Positions 33,270-42,078 of a DNA stretch of 64,000 bases are shown here, in pieces (the first letter of the stretch is position 1; each line of letters starts with the position of its first letter). The position numbers and the translations under genes are program-made. The notes below the pieces were generated by a model. It ran no database searches and had not been told where the DNA came from. It worked only from the letters and a program-made list of their open reading frames with translations. Source of the DNA: Nitrosopumilus sp. b1 (GTDB lineage: Archaea > Thermoproteota > Nitrososphaeria > Nitrososphaerales > Nitrosopumilaceae); the NCBI RefSeq assembly GCF_014078545.1, contig NZ_MU078723.1:376761-440760 (forward strand), read 5' to 3'.

Positions 33270-33707
33270 ATGTCAGAATTAACAATAAGACAAATTCAAA
33301 GAGATGACCTATTCAAGGGTTTTTTAGAATCATTAGACTCACTCCGAAAAACTAGTGATATAGATAAGAAAAAAGCAGACGAGGTTTTTGAAAAAATAAC
33401 CTCAAATCCTAATCATCACATCTTTGTGGCAGTACTAAATAACAGAATTGTGGGCTCTACCACTTTGTTAATTGAACCTAAATTCATTCATAATGGAGGC
33501 CTCGTGGGGCATATTGAGGATGTAGTAGTATCAAAGCAGAATCAAGGTGAAGGAATTGGAGAAAAATTAATCAAATATTCTCTCAACTTTGCAAAAAATG
33601 CCGGGTGCTATAAGACAATTCTTGATTGCAAAGATGACGTAAAAGGCTTTTATGAAAAATTAGGTTTTTTTAAAAATTCAAATGAAATGAGAGTAAACCA
33701 CATCTAG
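33270..33707 (+). CDS. GNAT acetyltransferase resembling eukaryotic glucosamine-6-phosphate N-acetyltransferase
   Basis: A 145-residue GNAT protein starting at ATG 33270 (MSELTIRQI), 4 bp after the nucleotidyltransferase. It resembles eukaryotic Gna1: KFIHNGGLVGHIEDVVV near residue 69 is the characteristic substrate strand, followed by the acetyl-CoA loop QGEGIGEKLI and GCYKTILDC..DVKGFYEKLGF. Gna1 acetylates glucosamine 6-phosphate, a step to UDP-GlcNAc. Its pairing with a sugar nucleotidyltransferase supports the assignment. Specificity is not proven, as other GNAT enzymes share the loop. Confidence 0.8.
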   Translation: MSELTIRQIQRDDLFKGFLESLDSLRKTSDIDKKKADEVFEKITSNPNHHIFVAVLNNRIVGSTTLLIEPKFIHNGGLVGHIEDVVVSKQNQGEGIGEKLIKYSLNFAKNAGCYKTILDCKDDVKGFYEKLGFFKNSNEMRVNHI

Positions 33708-34141
33708 ACGTATTGTTTTTTTGGTTTTCTTTCACGTGTTTTGAACAATAAAGCACCGACTACCATTACAGGTACTGATACCACCATAAAGAGAATTGGA
33801 GTTATAGTTACAGCATCAACAAGATACTTGGAATCAATATCGGACAATTGTGTGTATGCAAATGCCATACCGACTAGTAATACTGCACCACCTGCTACAA
33901 TCATCATTCCAATGCTTTTAGAGCCATATCGTTTTGACATTATGAAAGAAACGCCTGCCATAATCATTGCTGGTGCTACTCCAATTGAAATAAACTGAAG
34001 CATTTTTGGTTCAGGTTCAAGAGATTCTGCAATATCAAGTGTAGGATATGAGATCATAAAATTATAGAAAATTATTATTTCGCCAACAAACATTATGAAT
34101 AATCCGAGACTAGCACCTGCAATGTATTTTTCAACAGACAT
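33704..34141 (-). CDS. Four-helix membrane protein, unknown
   Basis: A 145-residue hydrophobic protein with four clear membrane segments: near residues 8-30, 50-68, 74-92 and 110-135. A basic tail ends KKQYV, so the C-terminus is likely cytoplasmic. No charged motif suggests a transport or catalytic role and I recognise no family. It overlaps the convergent acetyltransferase stop by 4 bp. It starts at ATG 34141 (MSVEKYIAGA). Confidence 0.7.
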   Translation of the reverse strand: MSVEKYIAGASLGLFIMFVGEIIIFYNFMISYPTLDIAESLEPEPKMLQFISIGVAPAMIMAGVSFIMSKRYGSKSIGMMIVAGGAVLLVGMAFAYTQLSDIDSKYLVDAVTITPILFMVVSVPVMVVGALLFKTRERKPKKQYV

Positions 34142-34182
34142 GAGTTAATTTGTAATTAGATTCTAAATAAACTATGCATATT

Positions 34183-35199
34183 CTAGACTATTCCAACAAG
34201 ACCGGCAAGTTCTTTTCTACACGCTGCACCCAATTTTTCTGCGGCATCTTCAGGTGAGATACTATTTAGAAAAACACCATATCCTCTTTCCAAGCCAGAC
34301 CAGGAATTTGTTATTGGGTAAATTTCTATATGCCAATGAATTTGTCTACTGTTTTTCTTTTCAGGTGAAAGATGAAACACCAAATTGTAAGCAAGATCTT
34401 TAATGCTTTTAGATAATCCACCCAAAGTGGCACGAAGTATTAGAGATAAATCATTAATCTCCTTTTGAGTAATTTTTGAGAAACTCGTAGTATGTTTTTT
34501 AGGACATATCCAAAATTCATATGGATATGAAGGTGCCCAAGGGCAAAATGCGATGAATCCTTCTGTCTGTAGTATCTGTCGTGGTCCGCCAGTTTCTGCA
34601 TTAACTGTTTGGCACATAGGACATACTCCTTTTTCATTTAGTATTTTATGAGAAGCCTCAGCTTCAGCTTCGATGACTGGTGGAATAGTAGAAAATGTTA
34701 CAATGTTTAGGTGAGGATGTGGATTACTACTACCAGCTGCTTCACCATGATTTGCGTAAATTGATACATATGTAACTCCCTTTTGGGTGTAAAGCCAACG
34801 TAATCTATCCTGAATTACAACTAAAATGTTGGACCATTGTTCAACGCCTATAGTTGAGAATGAGTCTTTCTCTTTGGGTGATGCCACTACGACAAAATGA
34901 TAACCATATGCAGGTTCACTGTAATGAGGCCTATCGCTGTATGTGTTCTCAGATTCTATAGATACTGCAGGATTTTTGCTTTCAAAAACTCGGATAGACC
35001 AATCAGTGACATACTCATCTTCACTATCTTGTAATCTTTGCAACATTCCATCTTTTGCAACAAGGGACAACACTGATGGATTGGTCATGGATTCGTTTCC
35101 AGGTGCATATGGGGATTTTTTTGCATTAGAAGCTTTGTCTTCTTTTTTTGTAACAATCATAAATTTTTCTGAGACATAGTCCTTACGCATACTACCCAT
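34183..35199 (-). CDS. galT: Galactose-1-phosphate uridylyltransferase-like protein
   Basis: A 338-residue HIT-superfamily GalT. The nucleophile region is NPHPHLN near residue 177, where the usual HPHGQ has Leu-Asn, so the His is kept but the following residues differ. CPMC near residue 194 and HWHIEIYP near residue 293 match the metal-binding sites of GalT. These enzymes swap UMP (or AMP) between hexose 1-phosphates. Given the altered motif the hexose and nucleotide are uncertain. The ATG at 35199 lies about 23 nt after a TATA-like TTTTAACA. It is divergent from apgM. Confidence 0.82.
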   Translation of the reverse strand: MGSMRKDYVSEKFMIVTKKEDKASNAKKSPYAPGNESMTNPSVLSLVAKDGMLQRLQDSEDEYVTDWSIRVFESKNPAVSIESENTYSDRPHYSEPAYGYHFVVVASPKEKDSFSTIGVEQWSNILVVIQDRLRWLYTQKGVTYVSIYANHGEAAGSSNPHPHLNIVTFSTIPPVIEAEAEASHKILNEKGVCPMCQTVNAETGGPRQILQTEGFIAFCPWAPSYPYEFWICPKKHTTSFSKITQKEINDLSLILRATLGGLSKSIKDLAYNLVFHLSPEKKNSRQIHWHIEIYPITNSWSGLERGYGVFLNSISPEDAAEKLGAACRKELAGLVGIV

Positions 35200-35337
35200 A
35201 TGAGAACTGGCAATGATCGTATGTTAAAACTTTTTCAGATCATCAGTAGATCGGAAAAAATTATGTAAAGTTTAAAGTGGACAGGTAAAGTTCACAAAAG
35301 TGAGGTCCTAACCATAGCCAAAAATTCGGATGTTCAT

Positions 35338-36603
35338 ATGATATACGTCCTATTAGATGGAGTTGGAGATCTAGCTCATCCAGATTTACATGGAAAGACT
35401 CCGCTTGAGGCAGCGGTAACTCCAAACATGGACAAGCTTGCAAAAAATGGAGTGATGGGAGAAGTAATTTCAGTCGGAGAAGGAATTGCACCAGAATCAG
35501 ATATTGCAGTATTCAATATGTTAGGATACAAATTTCAACATGCAGATTATGTAGGTAGGGGAGTTATAGAAGCAATCGGAGTTGGAATAGATTTCAAAGA
35601 TGGGGATTTGGCACTTAGAGGAAATTTTGCCACACTAAATGATGATGGAGTAATTACAGATAGAAGAGCAGGAAGAAACATCGAACGGGAGGATGCAGAG
35701 GCAGTATCAAAAGAAATTGAAAACAAAATTAAATTTTCATATCCTAATACTTCGGTAGTTGTGGCCCCAACAGTAGGTCACAGAGTAACTGTGAGAATTA
35801 GAATGGAAGGAAAATCATTATCTTCCAACATTACAAACACAGATCCTGCGTATGCCCGCGTAGATGGAATGGGAATTGCAAAAGCCGTTGGGGATTTTCT
35901 AAAAATTGACAAATGTCTTCCGTTAGATGAGTCAGAAAATGCAAAGATTACTGCGGACTTGGTAAATCAATTCACTCAACAATCATTAGAAATTATGAAG
36001 AATAGTGATATCAACAAGAAAAGAAAACAACAGAACAAAAAATTACTTAACAGTATTTTATTGCGAGATGCAGGTAACAAGTATCCCGCAGTTATGCCAA
36101 TTAATGATCTATACTCGATGAATTTTTCATGTATTGTAGACATGCCTGTTGAATTAGGTATTTCGGAAGTTCTAAAGATGAAAGCGTTTGAAGCAGGAGG
36201 CCTGACAGATTATGAAGAAAAGGCAAAAGTAGCTGCAAAGGCGATGGAAACTCAAAATGCAATCTACGTACATTTGAAGGGGCCAGACGAATTTGGTCAT
36301 GATGGGGACGCAATAGGAAAGATGAAGAACATTGAGGAGATAGATAAGAGATTTTTTGGAACATTACTTGATAATATTGACACAAGTAAGGTAGCGGTAG
36401 TGATATCAGCTGATCATTCAACACCATGTATCAACAAGGGCCACAGTGATGATCCAGTTCCAGTAATGATCTCAAAAGATTCTATTCAAAATGACGGGTC
36501 ACAAAGAGTTACAGAAAAGGATGCTAAGAAAGGCAACATCAAATTAATTATGGGTGCAGACGTGGTCACAAAGGCTTTGGAATTGATCAAATCTCAAATG
36601 TAG
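35338..36603 (+). CDS. apgM: 2,3-bisphosphoglycerate-independent phosphoglycerate mutase, archaeal type
   Basis: A 421-residue alkaline-phosphatase-superfamily enzyme interconverting 3- and 2-phosphoglycerate. The first metal Asp is in LLDGVGDLAHP (about residue 7). The substrate motif includes PESDIAVFNMLGY near residue 50. The second metal site is GPDEFGHDGD near residue 323 and SADHSTPCINKGHSDDPVP near 360. The archaeal family is short, as here. It starts at ATG 35338 and overlaps the DUF309 gene end by 17 bp. In an HP/HB autotroph it would work in gluconeogenesis. Confidence 0.94.
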   Translation: MIYVLLDGVGDLAHPDLHGKTPLEAAVTPNMDKLAKNGVMGEVISVGEGIAPESDIAVFNMLGYKFQHADYVGRGVIEAIGVGIDFKDGDLALRGNFATLNDDGVITDRRAGRNIEREDAEAVSKEIENKIKFSYPNTSVVVAPTVGHRVTVRIRMEGKSLSSNITNTDPAYARVDGMGIAKAVGDFLKIDKCLPLDESENAKITADLVNQFTQQSLEIMKNSDINKKRKQQNKKLLNSILLRDAGNKYPAVMPINDLYSMNFSCIVDMPVELGISEVLKMKAFEAGGLTDYEEKAKVAAKAMETQNAIYVHLKGPDEFGHDGDAIGKMKNIEEIDKRFFGTLLDNIDTSKVAVVISADHSTPCINKGHSDDPVPVMISKDSIQNDGSQRVTEKDAKKGNIKLIMGADVVTKALELIKSQM

Positions 36604-37147
36604 ATATTTCACCAGAGTTTTTCATTGTGGATATTTTTTTTCTGATCAAGTCAACATCAATATCATAGTACTTTCCGCTTGCTTTGCTTAATTTATCAAG
36701 AGCCCGTCCAAAAATAGAAAGACAGATTTCATCTTCATTTTTTTGATAATGTACTAATCCTGCTGCAACAAGAATTACTCCTTGAACTAGATCCTTTTCT
36801 CCTTCAAAACAATTTTTCCAAACTCCTTCCAATACTTCATGGCATTCCCAAAATCTTTCATTATTGAAGTAAAAAATTCCCTGTTTTACGGCATCTTCCT
36901 TCTTTATTGATTCCTCGGTGACATGTTTTGCATGATCAAGCTTACCCAAAGAGGATAGTTTCTCAACAAGGGTATCTAGATTCTCTTTTTTTATTGAAAC
37001 GTCGTATTCGAGATATTTACTTGAAACTCTTGTGTCGCGAACTGTCACATCCATTCCATGACTTAGCTCCCTTGCTTTTCTCAAAAGAGTGGTTGCATCT
37101 TTTGGAGTATAATCGGAATTTTGAAGATGCAGCATATATCGTTCCAT
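36587..37147 (-). CDS. DUF309-family protein with N-terminal alpha/beta domain
   Basis: A 186-residue protein. Residues 1-80 form a small mixed alpha/beta domain (YMLHLQNSDYTPKDATTLLRKAR). Residues 90-165 match the DUF309 family through FWECHEVLEGVWKN and LVQGVILVAAGLVHYQ; in that family the acidic and His residues around HEVLE form a conserved pocket of unknown function. It begins at ATG 37147 (MERYMLHL). It is convergent with apgM and divergent from rps24e. Confidence 0.82.
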   Translation of the reverse strand: MERYMLHLQNSDYTPKDATTLLRKARELSHGMDVTVRDTRVSSKYLEYDVSIKKENLDTLVEKLSSLGKLDHAKHVTEESIKKEDAVKQGIFYFNNERFWECHEVLEGVWKNCFEGEKDLVQGVILVAAGLVHYQKNEDEICLSIFGRALDKLSKASGKYYDIDVDLIRKKISTMKNSGEISTFEI

Positions 37148-37196
37148 GGTATACCCTTAGAAGATTTTCATAAATCCTTATTGATTTTCAATCAAG

Positions 37197-37204
37197 ATTT
37201 ATAT
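37197..37204 (+). promoter_or_regulatory. TATA-like box for rps24e-rps27ae
   Basis: GATTTATA/ATTTATAT lies 23 nt before the ATG at 37228, consistent with a leaderless ribosomal-protein mRNA. It argues against the upstream in-frame ATG at 37210. Confidence 0.5.
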
Positions 37205-37227
37205 GAACTATGGAAAGGATTTGGGAC

Positions 37228-37620
37228 ATGTCGATTGAGACCATTAGTGATGTGAATAATTCATTCCTTTCAAGAAGAGAGCTTACTTGCAATTTTGCAG
37301 GATTAGGAGGAAAATTAAAAAAATTAGAAGCAATCGATATGATCTCAAAAGAATTCAAATTGGATGGAAAAGTAATCATCCCAATTAATCTCAAGAATCA
37401 CGTTGGGAAACCAATGGTGACAGGAACTTTCTATGTTTATGAAGATGAAAAATTAGCAAAAGAACACGTAAACCCCACAATATTCAAAAGATTAGACAAA
37501 GTTAACGCTGCTCAAAAAGAAGCACAGCAAAAAGAAGAAGAGGCCGCAGCACAGAAAGCTGCAGAAGCAGCTCCAGCTGAAAAACCTGCTGAAGAGAAGA
37601 AAGAGGAAAAGACTGAGTAA
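37228..37620 (+). CDS. rps24e: Ribosomal protein S24e
   Basis: A 130-residue small-subunit protein. The first 85 residues match S24e: [15 protein letters not shown], then a helix with [13 protein letters not shown], and [16 protein letters not shown]. The last 40 residues are a Lys/Glu/Ala-rich tail, which is longer than in many archaea. The ATG at 37228 is preferred over 37210 because it fits the family start and the TATA-like box spacing. Its stop codon overlaps the rps27ae start by one base. Confidence 0.93.
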   Translation: MSIETISDVNNSFLSRRELTCNFAGLGGKLKKLEAIDMISKEFKLDGKVIIPINLKNHVGKPMVTGTFYVYEDEKLAKEHVNPTIFKRLDKVNAAQKEAQQKEEEAAAQKAAEAAPAEKPAEEKKEEKTE

Positions 37621-37805
37621 TGGCAGATAAAAAAGCAGGAAAAAAAGGCTCTAGTCCAAATGTGTACAAATACTACAAAGTAGACAAAGACAAACTAACT
37701 AAATTAAGAAAAATCTGCTCACGATGTGGCAAAGGAGTTTTCATGTCCGTGCACAAGAATAGACATACTTGTGGAAAATGTGGTTTGACAGAGTTTAATC
37801 AATAG
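37620..37805 (+). CDS. rps27ae: Ribosomal protein S27ae
   Basis: A 61-residue zinc-binding small-subunit protein. Its four cysteines are CSRC near residue 37 and CGKC near residue 52, with the [15 protein letters not shown] end of the family. It lacks a ubiquitin part, as usual in archaea. The ATG begins on the last base of the rps24e stop, indicating coupled translation. The end overlaps the convergent HExxH gene by 7 bp. Confidence 0.95.
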   Translation: MADKKAGKKGSSPNVYKYYKVDKDKLTKLRKICSRCGKGVFMSVHKNRHTCGKCGLTEFNQ

Positions 37806-38515
37806 TACTTTTTCTTTCTTATTTTCTTGCTCTTTTCTTCTAGGTTTTCTATCAATTTTACAAATTGAGGATTAATCTTAATTTTTGCAAGTGAGTTTGC
37901 AGATATTTTCATTATATTGGAATCCAATGTAATGTTAGATGTGGGGAGTTTTTTTTCAATCCAGTTTTTGATTACTTTATCTTCTAATTTGAAGTCTCTA
38001 AAGCCAGACGGGAATTTTTTTGTGATATGGAGAAGCAATGTACGATCTTTGAAAACTGCTTTTGGCTCAAACAATCGAGTTTCATCAGCATACACGTTTT
38101 CAAATAAATTACTGGAAATCTCATCAGAAAGCATCTCCATTTTTGATACTTTGCGAATTAGCTCCAAAAAATGTAAAAATTCATGCGCTAAAATCGCATG
38201 AATTGTTCCTTTAAGACCATATGCTACTAACGGTGCAGAAATTTGTATGACAACTTGAAGTTTGTCTTCTAGTACCAACGGAATCGTCCGTGCAAACAAA
38301 ATTCCATACTGGAAGGAGTTTGGATCGTTGGAAGTTACAATAATTGATGGGTCTACATATGCAATAGGATAGTTTATTCCAGATGCTTTTTCAACTCGGT
38401 TAATACCCTCTACAGTAATCGGGAATCGTTCTTCGATTAATGAGTAAACTTTCTCAGGCAGTACTCCTGCCTTGAATGCCTCTTTGACCTTGAATAAAGG
38501 ATCCATGAAATCCAC
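37799..38515 (-). CDS. Putative HExxH metallopeptidase
   Basis: A 238-residue soluble protein. The central helix has [13 protein letters not shown] near residue 109, a zinc HExxH motif in a hydrophobic setting ([12 protein letters not shown]). Downstream acidic residues ([11 protein letters not shown]) could give the third ligand. I recognise no named peptidase family. There is no signal sequence, so it would act in the cytoplasm. It lies in tail-to-tail overlap with rps27ae and precedes, on the same strand, pus10 and a 33-aa basic protein. A role in translation-related processing is possible but unproven. Confidence 0.7.
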   Translation of the reverse strand: MDFMDPLFKVKEAFKAGVLPEKVYSLIEERFPITVEGINRVEKASGINYPIAYVDPSIIVTSNDPNSFQYGILFARTIPLVLEDKLQVVIQISAPLVAYGLKGTIHAILAHEFLHFLELIRKVSKMEMLSDEISSNLFENVYADETRLFEPKAVFKDRTLLLHITKKFPSGFRDFKLEDKVIKNWIEKKLPTSNITLDSNIMKISANSLAKIKINPQFVKLIENLEEKSKKIRKKKYY

Positions 38516-38548
38516 TCGTTTAGTAAACAGGTAAAAATGTTGATTTAG

Positions 38549-38650
38549 TTATCTGGAACGGGGTTTTCCAGCTTTTGATTTCTTTTTCTTACGTCTATCA
38601 GCTCTTTGATCCGCCCATCTTGCATGTTTTCCTTTTTTTCGTAGAGGCAT
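38549..38650 (-). CDS. 33-aa highly basic protein
   Basis: The frame ATG 38650 to TAA 38549 encodes 33 residues; more than half are Lys or Arg, with starting MPLRKKGKHARWADQ and ending KPRSR. It sits in the 146-bp gap between pus10 (stop upstream by 11 bp) and the HExxH gene, all on the minus strand. Such composition is seen in tiny ribosomal or RNA-binding proteins. Conservation could not be tested here. It is close to other translation genes, which fits that role but does not prove it. Confidence 0.6.
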   Translation of the reverse strand: MPLRKKGKHARWADQRADRRKKKKSKAGKPRSR

Positions 38651-38661
38651 GAAAAGCAATG

Positions 38662-39843
38662 TTATGGATGGCTAGTTATTTGTTGCCATTCCATCTCAAT
38701 GTCACGGAAATCAATTTGTGTGCACCTACACCTATTCTCTAAAAGATCAGAGAGATTAGGGAAGGCATCCTCACCTACTACAAATTTCCTCAAAGGAAAT
38801 CCACTCTCCACATTAAGAATAGCCATGAACGAGGAGTCGCCAGTCTTTTTGTATTTGAAAGAATGTATTGCTTTTTCAATGCGTTTACCAAATTTGTCAT
38901 ATATTGCGACCGCCGACTTGGGTAATTGAGATAATTTTTTTAGAGAGTTTTTTTGAATAGGATTTTCAGTGAATATTGATAATTCAACCAGAGAGTTAAA
39001 CCGAATTGGTACTTTTGGAAATGCAGGTATAATTTTTAGAGATATCAAACTCATTTCTCTCAAAGCGATCTTTTTGTAAAATTTAACTTTACGTTTTTTT
39101 GGATCAAGGATTTTTACAAAAAACGGTCTCCCCGGATTATAAACAAGACTTGATTTGTCTTCTCCACCAATCCAAGATATTTTTACCTGTTTTGCATCAA
39201 ATTTATCGTAAAGATATTTTGATATTTGTCCCTCGATACTCTCAAAACTTGTAATTCCATGAAAACAACAAACCGAACAGCCTTTTCCATTACAGTTTTC
39301 ACAAGATTTTTGTTTTTGTGATAGAGATCTAGATGTCTTAGTGTATCTACCAAAAACAAATACCGGTTTAGAACGAGTTTCAGTTGAACTGTTTTTAAAA
39401 TTAATTGTTAATGTCAAATCAGGAGAGTCATGATCAGATATTGATTTAGTTTTTTTAGAAAATTGTTTTGAGAGTTCCTTTGTAACAGCGGTTTTGATGC
39501 TGTCAATCCCACGTAAGCTAAATTTGGAGCGAATTGCATCATCCCTATCAATGAAAGATGGTTTTAGTATGGCACCAATCAGAAAAGTAAAAAACTGGTA
39601 ATCATTAGATGCCTCTACTAATTTTTTAAGAATAACAGGAAAAGTATCAAATAGATTTTTACAAATAAAACACTTAGAATTCTTATGCTTAATTTTTTTT
39701 CTGATTTTTTTCCCAAGTAATTTGTTTGAAGTACCATTTAGTCTTTTGACAAATAATCTACCAAGGCAATCATCACATAAATCGTATTCTTTGAGTATTT
39801 TTTTTGAATCTAATATTATTAGGTTGAATTTTTCATTTGACAC
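38662..39843 (-). CDS. pus10: tRNA pseudouridine synthase Pus10
   Basis: A 393-residue enzyme forming pseudouridine 54/55 in tRNA. The N-terminus has zinc-knuckle pairs CDDC (about residue 18) and CFIC (about 58), followed by a THUMP-like part. A second Cys group, SCENCNGKGCSVCC, is near residue 185. The catalytic region reads GGEDKSSL..GRPFFVKI near residue 225. The usual Arg of the REDxD motif is Gly here but the catalytic Asp is present. The C-terminal half matches the family. ATG at 39843. It overlaps no neighbour and follows srp54 on the same strand. Confidence 0.9.
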   Translation of the reverse strand: MSNEKFNLIILDSKKILKEYDLCDDCLGRLFVKRLNGTSNKLLGKKIRKKIKHKNSKCFICKNLFDTFPVILKKLVEASNDYQFFTFLIGAILKPSFIDRDDAIRSKFSLRGIDSIKTAVTKELSKQFSKKTKSISDHDSPDLTLTINFKNSSTETRSKPVFVFGRYTKTSRSLSQKQKSCENCNGKGCSVCCFHGITSFESIEGQISKYLYDKFDAKQVKISWIGGEDKSSLVYNPGRPFFVKILDPKKRKVKFYKKIALREMSLISLKIIPAFPKVPIRFNSLVELSIFTENPIQKNSLKKLSQLPKSAVAIYDKFGKRIEKAIHSFKYKKTGDSSFMAILNVESGFPLRKFVVGEDAFPNLSDLLENRCRCTQIDFRDIEMEWQQITSHP

Positions 39844-39881
39844 GCAAATACATCATAATTACACGTTATTAGCTATACGAA

Positions 39882-41207
39882 TTATCCCAAACCCATTCGT
39901 CTAAGAGCACCTTGCATCTGTCGTCCCTTTGATGCTTTCATCATACTCTTAGAATTTTTGTAGTTTTTTAGTAGCTCTTTGACGTCATGTTCAGACCAAC
40001 CAGAGCCTCTAGCAATTCTTTTGATCCTAGATGAATTAAGCAAGTCAGGGTCTGCCTTTTCATCTTTTGTCATACTTTGAATGATGTAACGCCATCGTTC
40101 CACTCTACCTTCCATCTGATCTAGCTGATCATCTTTTACCATTCCAGATAATCCAGGCATATTATCTAGAAAACCCCTCAGTGAACCAACTTTAGTGACT
40201 TCTTCAAGTTGATAGTAAAAATCATCCATATTCATTTTACCGCTTGAAATTCTCTTTAGTCTAACATCATCTGCTTCACTTTCTAATCGCTTTGCAAGAT
40301 CCAATACTGCTTGAATGTCACCCATTCCCAATAGGCGTCCAACAAATCGAGTAGGGGAAAATTGTTCAAGGTCATCAATTCTTTCACCAGTACCGATGTA
40401 CATGATTTGAGCACCTGTGGCAGCTGAGGCAGCTATTGCCCCACCACCCTTGGCAGAGCTATCTAATTTTGTAATTACAATTCCACCCACAGGAACTGTT
40501 TTGTGAAAAGCTTCAGCCTGATTAAAGCACTGTTGGCCTATAGTCCCATCAATCACTAATAATGCAAGGTCAGGATTTGAAACCTTACTAATTCGTTTCA
40601 TTTCATCGAGTAGATCCTGTTCTTCCTTATGACGTCCTGCAGTATCAATCAAAATTATATCAAGATTGGAATTTTCAAAATGTTTTAGACCCTTTTCTAC
40701 AATTTGTGGAGAATCTTTGTTGTTCTCTTCACCATAAACTTCGACATTTGCCTTTTCACACATTGTTTTTAATTGGACCAATGCGCCAGGACGGTAAGTA
40801 TCTGCTCCAATTACTCCTACTTTGTATCCTTGTTTTGTCAAAAATTTTGCTAGTTTAGAAGACATGGTGGTTTTTCCACTTCCTTGAATTCCCAGCATCA
40901 AAACTTTGTTAATTTTACCAGCCTTGAATGAGAATTCTGTCTCATTTCCTAACAGTTTTGCAAGTTCATCATATAGAATTTTTACAATGTGATCCTTTCT
41001 AGACAGTCCTGGAGGTGGAGATTCGTTTAATGAACGATCTTTTAGCTTTTTTGTAATTTCAAGTACTAACCTAACATTTACGTCTGACTGTAATAATGCT
41101 CTTTGAACGTCCTTACATAATTCATCAATTAATTCCTCATCAATTCCTGAGGAGCTTACAATCTTTTTAATGGCGGCTCGAAGATTTGTTTTTAGATTAT
41201 CTAACAA
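39882..41207 (-). CDS. srp54: Signal recognition particle GTPase SRP54
   Basis: A 441-residue protein with N, G and M domains. The P-loop is GIQGSGKTTMSS near residue 108, followed by GADTYRPGAL near 136, DTAGRH near 189, and TKLDSSAKGGG near 245. The methionine-rich M domain (MSGMVKDDQLDQMEGR and the KRIARGSG signature near residue 400) binds 7S RNA and signal peptides. It targets membrane and exported proteins, such as the two large surface proteins in this window. SRP19 is encoded at 47745. The 7S RNA gene is not seen here. Confidence 0.97.
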   Translation of the reverse strand: MLDNLKTNLRAAIKKIVSSSGIDEELIDELCKDVQRALLQSDVNVRLVLEITKKLKDRSLNESPPPGLSRKDHIVKILYDELAKLLGNETEFSFKAGKINKVLMLGIQGSGKTTMSSKLAKFLTKQGYKVGVIGADTYRPGALVQLKTMCEKANVEVYGEENNKDSPQIVEKGLKHFENSNLDIILIDTAGRHKEEQDLLDEMKRISKVSNPDLALLVIDGTIGQQCFNQAEAFHKTVPVGGIVITKLDSSAKGGGAIAASAATGAQIMYIGTGERIDDLEQFSPTRFVGRLLGMGDIQAVLDLAKRLESEADDVRLKRISSGKMNMDDFYYQLEEVTKVGSLRGFLDNMPGLSGMVKDDQLDQMEGRVERWRYIIQSMTKDEKADPDLLNSSRIKRIARGSGWSEHDVKELLKNYKNSKSMMKASKGRQMQGALRRMGLG

Positions 41208-41244
41208 TGGAAATCATTGATTTTTAGATTATATGACGTTTTTT

Positions 41245-41271
41245 GTTCTTCAGATATCGTTCACGAAGAAC
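41245..41271. other. Hairpin between srp54 and dph6
   Basis: GTTCTTC and GAAGAAC form a perfect 7-bp stem around a 13-nt loop. It lies 38 bp before srp54 and about 64 bp after the dph6 stop. It could be a terminator, an RNA-processing site or an operator. No T-run follows it on the minus strand in a typical way. Confidence 0.4.
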
Positions 41272-41334
41272 AACCTCAAGATAGGCACATACATGAAATC
41301 ACTATTCTGCTATCTCGAGACTAAAAAATTACCA

Positions 41335-42027
41335 TTATTTTTTGCTATAATCTAATTTTGACTCTATAATCTCAAACTTTCCACGGTAACCATCCCATAT
41401 TTTTTTAAAATTTGTTATCTCCAATGGATATGAATACAAAGGGCAATCTACAACTAGTGTTTCAGCCTCGCCTCCCTCAAAATTAAGATTGAATCCATGT
41501 TTTTTTGATAACTCAGATAAGTTCTCAATATCTGCATGGGTGATAATCTTGCCTAACCATGAATCGTCTAATCCCTCAGAAGTAACACTAGTAATCATAA
41601 AACAGAATCCTTTCTCTAAAAGTTGTTTCATATATGAATGAGGGTTAAGATTCCAAACTGGAGAAAAGAGTTTGAGATCTAGTTTTTTACATAAATTTTC
41701 AAAGTTTTTCTTTTGAAATTCACTAGAAATTCCACCATGTACTAGTCCCTCTATGTTAAAATCAATTTTAGCTTTTTTTAGAATTTGAAAAATAGAATTA
41801 ACTTCATTAGATGTATCATTGGAATCAGAAGTCAGATACACTTGAGGAATTCGCATTGAGGTAGATAGTAATTTTGTCACTTCAATATTTGGATGATGTA
41901 AAAGCATACTTTCTTCTGATTTTGGAAATACGGTAACAAGACAAACCACTTCATGGCCTTGGGAAGTAGATTGGTAGATAGAATATGTGCTATCCTTACC
42001 TCCAGAAAAAAGTGCTGCAAGTCTCAT
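41335..42027 (-). CDS. dph6: Diphthine-ammonia ligase Dph6
   Basis: A 230-residue ATP-pyrophosphatase-fold enzyme that amidates diphthine on translation factor aEF2, the last step of diphthamide synthesis. The PP-loop is FSGGKDST near residue 7, and GEAETLVVDCPLY near residue 185 is the family signature. The start at 42027 (MRLAALFSGGKDS) fits homologues; an ATG five codons upstream (42042) is possible. It lies downstream of aIF5A and the sRNA candidate on the same strand. Confidence 0.92.
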   Translation of the reverse strand: MRLAALFSGGKDSTYSIYQSTSQGHEVVCLVTVFPKSEESMLLHHPNIEVTKLLSTSMRIPQVYLTSDSNDTSNEVNSIFQILKKAKIDFNIEGLVHGGISSEFQKKNFENLCKKLDLKLFSPVWNLNPHSYMKQLLEKGFCFMITSVTSEGLDDSWLGKIITHADIENLSELSKKHGFNLNFEGGEAETLVVDCPLYSYPLEITNFKKIWDGYRGKFEIIESKLDYSKK

Positions 42028-42078
42028 GACATAGTTTGGCATATTGTTTCATTTGAAGTATTAGAAATGATGATTGTT

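Noticed and set aside
35235..35265. CTGATGATCTGA motif on the minus strand as a C/D sRNA
   Set aside because: The C and D boxes abut with no guide between them, and no terminal stem is present.
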